From the NCBI RefSeq assembly GCF_048771995.1, contig NC_133063.1:26554810-26618809 (forward strand): a stretch of DNA of 64,000 nt. Reading direction: 5' to 3'. The DNA is from Taeniopygia guttata. Taxonomy: Eukaryota; Chordata; Aves; Passeriformes; Estrildidae. Positions 45,581-57,770 of this stretch are shown one piece after another. Every line of letters begins with the position of its first letter. Position 1 is the stretch's first letter. Below the pieces are notes generated by a model. The model was given only the letters and a program-made list of their open reading frames with translations, did not search any database and had not been told where the DNA came from. Made by a program: the position numbers and the translations under genes.

Positions 45581-48186
45581 AATTTTCATGGTAAGAGCAA
45601 TTTTCACTGGGATGGAGTCCAATTTACTGCAATATCTTTAATAAGCTGGATAATTAATTAAACAGAGAGCACATGGAGTAGTTATTCTGAACTATTAGGG
45701 AATGGTAAACACATGCTCTTCAAAACATGTTCTGATTCTCTATCTTCTTCTCCCCAATTCACTTGTTTATTGACCTGACCCTTTTCCAGGTAATAACCAA
45801 TTTACTTGCCTACTCAATTACACGCTAAGACAGTGAAATCTTTCATGCATTTTCCCAGAAATGTGGTCAAAGGACTGCTAGAAACCTTATCCTTCTTTCT
45901 CTATCTTTTATTTATTTATGTTCCCATTCTTTTAAGAGGTTTGGGGTTTTTTCACATATGATTGTGAATCTGACAAACAGCAGTAATTACATTGATATAT
46001 ACTTTATAATGATTATTTCTAGCCTAAGTGTTTGCTATTTTCTAGGTTGAACTCCTCCAGTGTGAAGAGGTCCTCATTGTAGTTTAGAAAACACTTGGCT
46101 CATCTTGATGCTACCTAATGGCTTTAAAAAGCACTATCATTCATTGAGTAATTTTCTCATGTCTGATTTTGACTGTTGGTGATTTGAGTCCACTTACATA
46201 CTGAGTATGCCTAACTGACTTAACAGGAAATAACACATGGCTATTTTGTTTTCTACATACTCTCAGTGAAGGTTGGTCTTTCAGACCATTAAAACACTGT
46301 CCAAGCAAGGGCAGGAAGTCACAAAATCCTAATTAATGTCTTTTTTTCATATTGTTTTGTTAGAAGAACAGCAAGCCTTAGTATTTCATAGAGGTTTGAT
46401 AAGGACTCTGTGTGTGTGTTCATATCCTCAGAATAGGACACTATTTTACCTCTATTTCATACAGTTCAAATGTGGCTCCCTTTTTACCAAATGTGTAGTT
46501 TTCACTCCCACCCACACATTTAAAGGTAGCATAAATGAGAGTGAATGTGTGTGTTTCTTTGTAAAGCAGTTTGATGTTAACATCCACAAGCTCAAACTTT
46601 GCACAGTGATTCTCGTAGGCCCTCATAAAAACCTTTGGATTTATTTGAGTTCCCATAGCTATGCCAAAGAAGAGTTGAGAAACCCAGAAAAATATTATTC
46701 TTCATCTGAAAAAAAAAACCAAAACAAACAAAAAATACCCCAGAAAACCTTTCTGAGTTGAAAAATCTAAGTTTGCTAATTACTATCTAGCTAACTTTCA
46801 TTCTTGTAGGGGCGCCCTGCAGGGAATTTCTGGGAGAAAGACAAAGATGTGGCACTTGTAATACATTCTTTATCTATCAAATTCTCATTCTTCAACAACC
46901 AAACTAAGTACTGCTTTGAAATAGTAGTATCATCCCAGCATTTTATCTGATTATTTTTCTAGTTTCTTACATTGCTTTTTCACCATAATGGAATGATTCT
47001 TTTGCCATAGCATGAGGCTATAACAAGGTACTGAAAAACAGCATATGAAGATCATGTGTGGTGGCAGCAGTACACAAGCCTGTTGTTCTAAGGCTCTTGG
47101 TGCCTACAGAGTGTGTGACTGCAGCATATGGAGCTCTACCAAGATTTCAGAATCCCATTTTTTTTTGATGCCAGTAACAGATAAGAATTATCAGCCAGGT
47201 TTGGGTACATGTAGCTTGCGCAGGGCAAGGATAGCCAGCCCAGGCCAAAGCACTGGCAATGCTGGTGGTACAGGCTTTAAGCAGATGAAAGTTGGTGAAA
47301 CTTTTCCTGTTCTCTCTGGTTTTACACTTCTGCTTTCGACTGTGGGCATATTCAAAGCAGTGCATGTGTGTGTACAAACATATGCATGACCCCAGTGTCA
47401 CTTCCAAGATCCCCACTGCCAGGTTGACTGTCATTAATTTGGTAATGTCATGATGACTACAACGTGAAAATGCTGGCAGGATTTATGGTCATTTTGATTC
47501 CCGTTTCTTTATACTGTGTCTTTAGATGGTTATTTATCTATTCTTACTACTTTCAGAATTTTTTGCAGATCATTATGCAAGCTGATGGTGGTTGTCTTAA
47601 CTAAATTTAAACTTTCCTATGTTGAAGCCTTAAATAAATTTTAAAAGGATCATTTACTTATTAACTGGTGTAAAGGGGAAAATACTAAAAGTAGGCAGAA
47701 TATTCTGGATTGAACTGATGGTTAATGGGAAATCAAAAGACAAAAACTATTCATGGGTTACAGATGAAGTTTCCTGTATTCAATAGAATAAGAAAGCCAG
47801 GGACTAGATGAGGTAAGGAGATAAGCACTAAAATTCCTGATAGGAAGAAAATGAGGTCACCATTGCAGCAATAGAATAGAGCCCTGGGGGAGGAAGGCAG
47901 GTGTGCAGACTGCAAGGTTGATCCTGCTGGAGCACTGATCTCCAAAGAAATTGTGCCCTTGGGAACTTGGGGGCAAGAAATGACATGTGGACTGGAGCTC
48001 TGCAACATGGTGACAGTGAGTATCAGATCCACCCAATGTAGAATCCTCCTTCTACGCTGATATTTTTCAGGGGACTAAAATTGTAACACAAAATGATTGC
48101 TACACACTTCAGCATGTCTGTTTCACTTCGGGTACAGAAATCCAGACAGAAGTCCTCTCACATCTACTCAGGACACAGGGTAACTG
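45581..48186. other. Mostly unannotated intergenic stretch
   Basis: AT-rich. It contains the exon-like minus-strand segment at 46450-46658 described separately and an overlapping 141-codon + strand frame. No named gene was seen. Confidence 0.35.
46450..46658 (-). other. Exon-like open segment (209 nt), possible coding exon
   Basis: On the minus strand it is bounded by a strong acceptor (CTCAACTCTTCTTTGGCATAG) and a GTAAAA donor. The phase-1 frame is open for 69 codons with a natural composition: NPKVFMRAYENHCAKFELVD, then KLLYKETHTFTL and KKGATFELYEIE. I do not recognise the family. The opposite strand is also open over the same bases, which often happens opposite genuine coding sequence but can mislead. 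Confidence 0.35.
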
Positions 48187-48192
48187 AGGTGG

Positions 48193-48540
48193 TATTGGAA
48201 TGTTGGGGAACACAAGACAGATCATGGACTTTGGACCTGGTTAATAAAAGAGATTTGGTAACAGGATGCCTTGGCAAAAGCAAATGGAACTTTGAAAATT
48301 AGACCTAGACTGCAAGAAGATTCAATCAGATGGGTTTACCAGAAAAAAAAAAAAATCCATTAAACTCTGCAAGCAAGAGATGTTGTTATATGCATATATT
48401 TGTGTATGTGATTTTAACCTAATCATTGTAGTAGTACACATTACTAGACTCCCTAAAATAGTATATAAGCATTTGTATCCCACAATAAAATTGGATTCTG
48501 ATCACTCAGTCAGTCTCCCCGTCTCTCTCCATTGCCGACA
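48193..48540 (+). mobile_element. Solo LTR, ERVK-like, with 6-bp target duplication
   Basis: A 348-bp element carries a TATATAAG box (48462-48469) and an AATAAA (48484-48489). It ends with a pyrimidine-rich U5 finishing GCCGACA. It is bracketed by a perfect AGGTGG duplication (48187-48192 and 48541-48546); six bases is typical of betaretrovirus-like (ERVK) integration. The left end reads TA rather than TG, probably a mutation. No primer-binding site or internal genes follow. Confidence 0.75.
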
Positions 48541-48546
48541 AGGTGG

Positions 48547-51500
48547 AGGTGAAAGTACATGCTACTTTCTGCATGAATGGGTTTGTCATCCTTATCAGCA
48601 TGAGGATGGGCCATGGGATTCTACACTGAGAACATTTCCTGCTGTTCAACTCCTTTGGTGCAAAAATTGAAAAAGCCAGGAAAAAATTTAATCTGAATGA
48701 AAATTCAATCTGCCCTTGTGATTATGACATTTCAGTGAGAGTTCAGATGAGAGGGAGCCTCTTTTTTCTCACTGTGCTCTAAAGACTGCTCTCTATTGCT
48801 AGGCAAAAGGAGCCTGTGATCACTTTGCACACAGCTGAGTCTGTTGGCCCATCTCTGCTTCTGCCAGCCCAGTAGGAATGGAGACTGCTCTTCAGAGGAA
48901 GCTGTATTGGTTAGAGTGTGCTGTAGCTGAGACCATGGTCCTTCAGTCCTTTTTAGAGGAGGGTTTTATTTCTGGAATGTGTCTTGGCTTCCCAAAGGCC
49001 TCAGAACTGTCAACACCTTTGCAACCAGATGTTTGGTGATGAATATTTGAGGCACAGCAAAATGCAGACATTGCATTAAATACCAAAACTAGTTGTTCAC
49101 ACATCTTACTCCCAGGAGTCACAATCAGAAATGGCTTTGGAGCAGTTGAGAACTTTGGTCCCAACCACACTCTTTTCCCTCTACTATTCTAGGTCTTCTT
49201 AGTGAGACTGTTCTATAGATAATGAGTGAAAGATCTTTTCTGGCATGATGTATGCGAGGAACGCTTTGAGCTGTCTCACTGCAGCTTGGCTTTCTTCCTT
49301 GGCTGTTCCTACATCAGATTTGCTTCTTCATTTCCCTTGGTAGAGATGGTAGAATGCCTGTACCGTACATAATGAAATGCTTCTGCCAATGCCAGCAAGA
49401 ATGCGAGCATGCCACCGTGAGCCACAGACACCACAACCATCTGTACTGCTCCTGCAGGTCTGCAGTGGCATGGTGGCAGTGTGCATAAATTACTTCTATT
49501 AATATTAATAAATAGCAGAGGTAGAAGATACCTACTCAAGTCAAAGCTTTAATTTTTACTTTTAGCCCCCTCCAAAGACTTGTGTTTGACTGAGGGCAGT
49601 TCTAAGTGTGGATTTATCTAGCAGGGAGGTCAAGATGGCAAATAAGAAGGAATTATAACAACAATGCAAATGTTAGCCAGAAAGCCATTAGATGATAAGT
49701 CTTGAATTCATAATGTACACATTAGTCTTCCCTCTGATCTACTCACTGTGGAAAAGAATTATCCAGTGCCTTTTATGAAAGAATTAGTGCAGAGACTGAT
49801 TAGCTGTTGTAGTGTGTAACCACTCACATATGGTGAAAAAATTACTTCATCTTATCAAGCCAAATATTCTGCCCTTGCTTCATAGTACTGTTATGTGAGA
49901 TATTCTCCATTTTTATGATAAAGGTAGAAATTGTACATTAAATTTGCTTTGTGCAACCTTGTAGCATTTCTCCTTTGTCTTCACCCTCAAATTTAATGTT
50001 CTAATTAGTAGAAAACAGATAGGTACAGAAAGGCACAAACCTTGCAATGCTAAGCAGTGACTTTGACTTTGATCAGATTATAAGCTTCAAGAACACATGT
50101 AGGACCCTCACAAATCCAATTATACAGTTTATGCCAAGAGGAAAAATTTGTTCCCAGCACAACCCTTGCAGTCATGAATTCTGACATGAACCATAAATCT
50201 ATTCTGTATTAACTCTAATTCTGGTTAATTTAACAGCAAATAACATATCATTTATGAAGAACACGTTAGATATTTTTGATTACTTTTTATTCATCTAACC
50301 TCTTTTCCTTGTTTTTCTGATAGAATGAGATAGAAGGTACTCTGTTTATTATTAACTCAGCACCTAATTAAATTTCTCCTCCTGAGTCTAAACTGTTTAT
50401 TTCTATTTCTTCAGTGGAAGGTCCTTTTCTTCGTCTTATGGAAACTGAATGGGTGACACTTGGCTGACCCCCTAACTGTTATAGGGTTTTGCTGTTTGCT
50501 CTGCCATTTTTGAGTTAGGACATGTCTAGTGACCAAAAAAAAAAAAAAAAAAAAACATGGCAGAAAGCTGTTAGATGCTGCTAAACAATTATGTCCCTGA
50601 AAGGTCATAACCCTGTCAGCCTTGGTCTTGAGCTAAGGAGCCTTGCTCCAAAGGCTAATGAGATTTGGTGTTGCAGCCTACTGTCATGGGATTCCAGATC
50701 CAACCTCATATTTTATTTACAGTTCTGGGACATCTCACAGGGGTTAACAAACTTTTGAATTCCACCATTACAGTGAAATTCACCAGTATACAGAGGAGAA
50801 TTACACTCTTTCTTGTGTAGGACCCTGCCTTCTGCACCTGAGGCCTTGCTGCTCAAGTTCATTTGTCTCTTTTTCTTCATGTTTGGCTTAGCTAATACTT
50901 GTTGCTTGGCTCAGCAAGTGTCAGATACACACATCTGTCTGCTCCTGGATGCCAGTCAGAGGAGATCCTAAGGTAGGGCTATCCCTATTTGCACTGACCA
51001 CATGGAGTGTCCTCAGACAGCACGGGCTGGACATGTTGGACAGTGACAGAACAGTGAATATGCCACCACTGCCCCTGTAGTAAAGGTGCCAGAATCTGCT
51101 TGCTCCACACTCCCTACTGCATGGGGAGAAATTGAAATACAAAGATTTTCTCTCCTCTTTTGGGGAGAAGTTGAAATACAAAGATTTTCAGCATTGTCCC
51201 CTTCCTGTCCTCTCCCTTCTACAGTGGCACTACACAAGAGAAGACACAAACACTTAGTCTGATTGCAAAAAAAGCTGTTTGTCTGGGATAATTTTGTTGG
51301 TTCAGAGGGAAGTGCTCAGTGCCAGTCAGTGCCATGGCACTGTAACTATGCTGCAGAGATTGTGTTGCTCTCAAACCTGCCTTGCTTTCTTGACGTTCCT
51401 CAGATCAATCTGTGCTGCTCTTTGGGCTGTTCTTGTCCAATACAAAAAGTGCAAACAGTCCTCGGAGATTCTAGAATCTCCTCAACCCTGCTAAATTGTT

Positions 51501-54500
51501 TCCGTCACTGGGTTGCTCCCACTTTCTACTTGCTCTTTCTATGGGAATATTAACCTGTGGCAGAGGAGGGAAGGAAGGGAGGTTTAACAAAATCTTCGAG
51601 TAAATGTGAGAGGATTCTTGCTGGGACCAGAGACCTTAGGTCTTACAGATGATTCCTCTCATGATCTGGAGCAATGTCTTATCCTTTCATTGACCCAGCA
51701 GCTGAGTACTTCACCAGTGCATATACAAGTTAAAGGATGCCAAAGCAAAGCACAAGAGAATGGGTTTAGTCATCAAGGAACTGATAGAAATGTATTTTCA
51801 GGTGCTTTCGGAAGTGACAGGGTTTTTTCTGAGGCTTTAGCACTTACACTGCCAATTTGGGCACACTAAACTCATTGCAGTGTGTCTGCTTGTGCAGCTC
51901 TTGATCTGTCCCTGTCAGACAAATTAGCTTTGTGGATTGCCCTTCATGTTCTCGCCACTGACTTGAAGGGAGTGTGACCCCAACCTCTCGAATTGCCTTG
52001 TTGGTTAAAGGTTTTACAATGTCTGTTTTGGAGGTGTCTTACAGAAGCTGAAATCCTAGAGGCCTCATAGTTCTCACAGTGAAGAATATATGTAACTACA
52101 AATACTAAAAAAACCCAAAACAAAACACCAAAAAAAAAACCCAAAAAAACACAAAACAAAACAAAACAGATAGCAAAATACTAGTTTATAGAAAACACAA
52201 AAAGGAGACAAACGTTATGCTCTAACTTAAGCAATACCTCAGGGTAAAAAATTGGGATATTTCTTAGTGCTAGTATCAGATAAGAAATAAATCAGCCTAC
52301 ATTTGGGCCAGGTTTATCAGCAGTAGTTACTGGATAATCAGTTCAAACATTACCTTGTTAGTAAGCAGAAATATTCTCTTCACCCTCTAGTGCATTCTAA
52401 GCCAGATATTACTCAGATAATACTTAACATTTTGCAATATTGTATTGACATGAAAAGCAGATTTTTATTGTTTACCAGCAAACAGGTGCTGCATTCTGTT
52501 TTTTTTCCTAAACCTTAAGAAGATAGCAAATTATATTCCAGCACAACTTAAGTGGTACAGAGCTGACCTTGAAACATTTTCAGTATTTATTTTAGTTGAT
52601 CTGTATTTTTCGCCAGCAGAGTATTTGTCCTAAACAGGACTTCAGGCAGATTTTAAGATTTGAATAATGCCTCTCAGAAGCCTTATTTTCCTGCAAAGAG
52701 GGGTTATTTCAGCCTTATTCACACTGTGTGTCACAAGTAATAATGTGGCCCTCAGCTATGGACACAACCTGAAACGTTTAAAATTGTCTACCTGGAAGAG
52801 TCTCTTGCAGCCATAATATTGTGTATTTGCCTTTATAAACTCCATACAACTGTTACAATACCAACAGAAATGGTCTGTTTAAATAAACACTTTAAAAACC
52901 AGAATGAGTTACTAATTCTACACATAGATTTCAGCACTTTCTCATCTGCACTGGTGTATTCTGCAGTGGTGCAAAATATATTTTAATATTAGCAGAGAAT
53001 GCTTTTTAACTGGTTAAAATTTCAGGTTAAGTAACAGGTTATCTTAACATATGGCCAGTAATTGTCATAATTGCTCTAGCTTAACACTTCTGATTTACAT
53101 CTAGTTTAAACCAGAACACAAAAAGTTTGTACAATAGCCCTTTGAACTAGTAAAACATTCAGTAAAAGTGATGTCAGCAGGATGGTGAGACTCAAGTCTG
53201 TTCCTATTTTGTATGTTATTTATTAGGCTTCCTGTACTGACCGGAAAATTCAGTGACCAGTAACTTAATTTTCTGCCCTTCCACCTCAACACCAAGTGTG
53301 GGCTGTGTGGCACCATGAAATGTTGCTTCTTATATTGTACATATGAAATAAAGTTACTGTTTCTAATGATGGTATTTCTGGTTGTTTTTACATTTTGTAT
53401 GTTTAATATGATTTTGTGGAATTTGGGTTTTTTTTGCCTTGAGGTGTTAGAGCAAGAGTAGATAAAACAACAGTCTTGCAGCAGTGAACACTCTACAGAA
53501 GATGGTTAATTGTAGTTTTAGTGTCCGCCCTCACTTACAACATCATTACAGTTTGTCTCCTAGGATCTGCACAATGTGCATACAAGATATTTGCCCAAGT
53601 GTTCTGGCAATCTGCAGCTTGTGCTCCAACCAGACAGTCTGCTCTCCCACCCAGAAAAACAAAATCCACTCTTGTCCCTAGGCATACCTTCTAAGCATGA
53701 AAAATTACATATGCAAAGACATGTTGAAAATGTGGCGGACCCAGATGTACTTTTTGGATTTCTAGTTATTTATGCAGACAACAAAGCTTCAGGTTGCAAC
53801 ATTACTTTTCCCCCTTTTATTTTCTCTTTGACCTAAGCTACCTTTTTTGTAGCTTTCCCTGTAGCAAACAGGGAAAAATTTTTGTAGCAAATTTTGCCAT
53901 AGATGGGACCTTTATCTGTCAAACAGCAGCAGAGCTGAACTACCTGACTTTCTGCAGATGAACAGTCTGCAGTGGAACTGGTTATTTTAAATGGAAGCCA
54001 GTGCTTCACTGAACTGTGACCAGTACACTTGAAGCATTACAGAACTCAGCCCCTGTTCTCTTTGGTTTGATATTTTATGAAATTCAAAAACATGTCAGCT
54101 GTGCAGCAGGTTTGTAGTACAAAGATTTGAGGTCTTCATGTGGAAACATACCTAAATTACAAATGAGGTGTTAAACAAAAAAAAAAATCCACATTCTTTT
54201 GACCACTTGTTGTCATCTTAATCATATTATGATTAGTTAGTTTTTAGAAGTGGAGAAAAGAAGTCTTTATTTCTGATAGCAAAACTTACTCTGCTATTTT
54301 TAAATATATATGCTAACATAACTGTCTGTGGTATTTTTGATTTGGAAAAATGCTATCAACTAGAATGCCCTGAAGTATTGAGGTGCTTTGCTAGCACAGT
54401 GCTTGGAATGCAGCCACCTCTAAATCGCATTGCATGACTCTGTAGGTAGGAAAACCTGAAAACAAATGAAACTTGAAATGAGCCATGCATTCTTGTTTTG

Positions 54501-55740
54501 GAACATCAAGAGAGCATGGGTTTTAAGTCCTCAAACTATGTATTTTTGCAGTCATCTATTTTTATTTTCCCATCATAAATCAAGAAGATTTTTTTAAAAT
54601 CTAGGAAAAAACATCTCTGTGGCTAGGAAAACATTATAGATGTGAGACAAAAAACAGGAGAAATTCTTCCAACTCTATTATCCAAAACCTCTGACTTTTG
54701 CTTAGCTTTCATTTCAGGACATATTAATGAATACTGGTAGAGGAGGAGCTAATACTTGCTCTGATTTACCAAGTAGAAACTTGCAGATAGATGCTATACT
54801 CTTGAGGGTAGGAAATAAGATTGGACTTCTGGCATCTCTTCCTCACATGCATGCCAAGCTGGACAGCTTCCTACATATCTGCTGCCTTATTTGGAAAATG
54901 CTTAAACTATTTCTTGAAAAGTGTTTGAAGGTCAGGCAGAGGGTTTTTTTCTGTGTTTTACAGTATTTATTATTACATAAGAAGGTTGTGTCCTACTTGT
55001 CATAGAGATCTAGCTAAGGACTACTGATACGATGGAGGCATGCTTCCTGACACAATAGAAACCCTGCTGAAGAGAGGGAAAGGCAGTAATTCCTGCATGT
55101 CCCCCTGCCTGCTACACATCCATATTTACATTTAGGAAATAGGGACTCTAGAACTGTCTTTTAAGTCTCCCAAATACACTGCACAAATTTTGGGACCCAA
55201 AATGAGGTCTCTGATAACACATCTTTGGCATTGTCCTACTCTGTGGTAGAGATCCTCAAGAGGTCTCTCCTTTTGAGACACCTCAGAGGTCCTCAAAAGG
55301 TGGCAGAAAATTATGGTAGAGGCTGTGAAGATACAGGTGTGAGGGAGTAACAGGAGGCTGAGGGTGAAAGCACAAATCATAACTGGGCAGAAGACACAAC
55401 AAAGAATAGGAAATAAATATACCAGATGTAAAAATCCCATATGTGGTAAAAACACAGGAGAAAACAGGGAAGTGTCAAGAATTCTCACAATCCCAAGAAG
55501 AACAGAAAACACAGAGAAAGGGAAAAAAGAATGGGAACCAAAAAAAAAAAAAAGAGAGGACTTACCCCATTTTCGTCTTTCTCCGCTAAGGAAGACACCA
55601 CTGCTCTTCAATCACATCAAGTTCCCCTGAAACTAAAAAAATAAAAAGGGCTGTTTTTTGTCTTGCTATTCAGCATATTTTGCCTGTGTGAAGTATCTCT
55701 ACTATCTCACTGTGTAATGTACATTTGGCCCCAACAGAGC

Positions 55741-55742
<2 letters not shown>
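48547..55742. other. Intergenic stretch without supported genes
   Basis: AT-rich sequence with A-rich simple repeats (50536-50554 and 52110-52170) and a short tandem duplication at 51122-51189. No convincing exon chain was seen on either strand. A 159-codon minus-strand frame at 55611-55132 is discussed in the findings. Confidence 0.4.
51122..51189. repeat. Two-copy tandem duplication, period 39 bp
   Basis: TGGGGAGAAATTGAAATAC followed by AAAGATTTTC occurs at 51122-51150 and again, with one change, at 51161-51189. Confidence 0.85.

Positions 55743-55789
<47 letters not shown>
55743..55789. repeat. (GT)n microsatellite
   Basis: An uninterrupted TG dinucleotide tract of about 47 bp. Confidence 0.97.
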
Positions 55790-55792
<3 letters not shown>

Positions 55793-57538
55793 ACCCCAGC
55801 CTGCCCACACAACAAAGTGATTGATCCACAACACTGAGCCAAATTTAAGCTCAGAGGCAAAAACTCACTTGAATGAATTTGAGAATTTCAAACCTCCTCT
55901 CCACTCCCTCCCACAGCTTTTTTGATCTTTAAAAATTTATGCACATGAATAGTCCCAGCAAAGGCAAAGGAACAGGGTTCTGCCTACTCTCCCATTAGCA
56001 CATTTGATGGAAGACAAACCTCTCCTTTCCTCTGCACTTCTATTCTTGCCTTACCTGACCACTGGATTTGTTCTTTGCTGGCTGCTTTCTGTCCCACGCA
56101 TTTGTGCATTGCACAGAAGAGTGCAGTAACAACCCAGTTAATTATAATTAATTGAATTGCAAGAGAAGTGTGTGATTCAAAGAGCAGTGGTCCTGCTGTA
56201 CAGAAAAAGAACAAAATAAAGTAAGGAATAAGAAGTTCTAGGGTAGGTATTGGTATTTCTTTTATGTTTCCTCTTTTAAGGTTAGGGTTGTTCTGGTTTT
56301 GTTCAGCATAGACTTAGAAATCTGGGTAGAGGAGAAACTATTTACAAAACACTGTATGGATACTGTGGTGTTCTTAGGTTTTGGCAAAATATCTCCAAAT
56401 TATTTGAAATGCTTGTTTAAGAGATGTTGAGATTTTGATTGAAAACAGAGAGATAATAATTAGAGAAATAGCGACTTGAATTTTTCAGTATTCTGTCAAA
56501 AAAAAAAAAACCCAAAAAAAACAACAAACCAAAAAAACCCAAAACTAAAAAACCCTCTATGGTTCACTTCATGGCTTTGAGAAGGTACTGTGTGCTTGCA
56601 TACAAACTGCTCTCCTACATCACCACAGTGCTGCAGAATTACAACGCTGCAGTTCTGAGGCTCTCCTAATAATTCCACTTTATGTTTACCTATGGTAGAA
56701 GTTTAAAGCAGGCTTTGCCTTTCTCTGAACTCAGTCTGAAAGGGCAGTCTGCAAAACTGCCTAAAGTTTGTGAGCAAAAGCCCAAGTTGCCACATTAACT
56801 CCACATTATCTCCCTGGCAGACTATAGACATGATCTCCAATCTAGTGGAACAGTATCATCAGGTATGTGCTTCTCAGATGAAGGTGTTTTCCCTCATCCT
56901 CTTAAAATTGTCCTTGCTAACAGTGGTGTAGGGGAGATGTGAGTGAGCATAAATATGGAGGCAATGTGTAGCACAGACATTCACTTAAAAACAAAAAATA
57001 ATTAATTTGTGTGAATCACCCCCTCGGAAAATGATTGCTTTTTGAAGTATGCAGACCAGGCCTGTGAATGACACAATCTGATAAATTGTCACACATGCCA
57101 TATGTTATGGCCTTGCTTCAGAAGCTCCCCAGAGGCAAGTTTTGTGAGACAGATAATTTCAGGACTGGATGAATCTCCCTCTTTCCAGTTCTTCATGAGT
57201 TCTCAGCGGACTCAAAATTATTTGCAGAAGAGGGTCAAATTTGGCAGTGGCCTTAGAATAAAAGCACTCCCACAAACATCATTAGGGAGCAGGAACCTAT
57301 TATGCAATAAATTACACAAGTTATAATTGACCTTTGCTTTTGCCATCCTGTTGAACGATTCCTTTAAACACCACGCTAATTATATTCCTATGACAAGCAG
57401 CATGGAGAAGTTAAAGTCTGTTAGAAATTCAAGACAAATCTACTTCCTCCATACCTTGCTCACTTTCTCTCTCAAATGTCTCTCTTGGAGATTCTTTCAA
57501 TCTTTACACTATTTTCTGTAAACACACATGCATTGAAC

Positions 57539-57770
57539 TGTTGGAACCCAGGGTGTGGGGAATATTTCTCTGCCTGCACCAAGGGGTCCTGACCCCCAGG
57601 AAAACACTGCTTCTAACCTTCACCCGCAGAGAAGGCTTCCAAGACTCTGGGATGGGTTGGAGTCTACAAGAGTGTTGTAGACTACAAGAAATAGAAAATA
57701 GTATAGTTTGTCACAGGGTGAGAAATTTATGTTTTGGGATTTTAGTATAGAGGTAGATAGGCAGATATTA
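57539..57770 (+). mobile_element. Probable truncated LTR fragment
   Basis: It begins TGTTGGAACCCAGGGTGTGGGGAATATTTC and continues through AGAAGGCTTCCAAGACTCTGGG. TG-start plus this GC-rich opening matches songbird ERV LTRs that I recognise. The 3' end and poly(A) region are missing, so the right limit is approximate. Confidence 0.4.
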
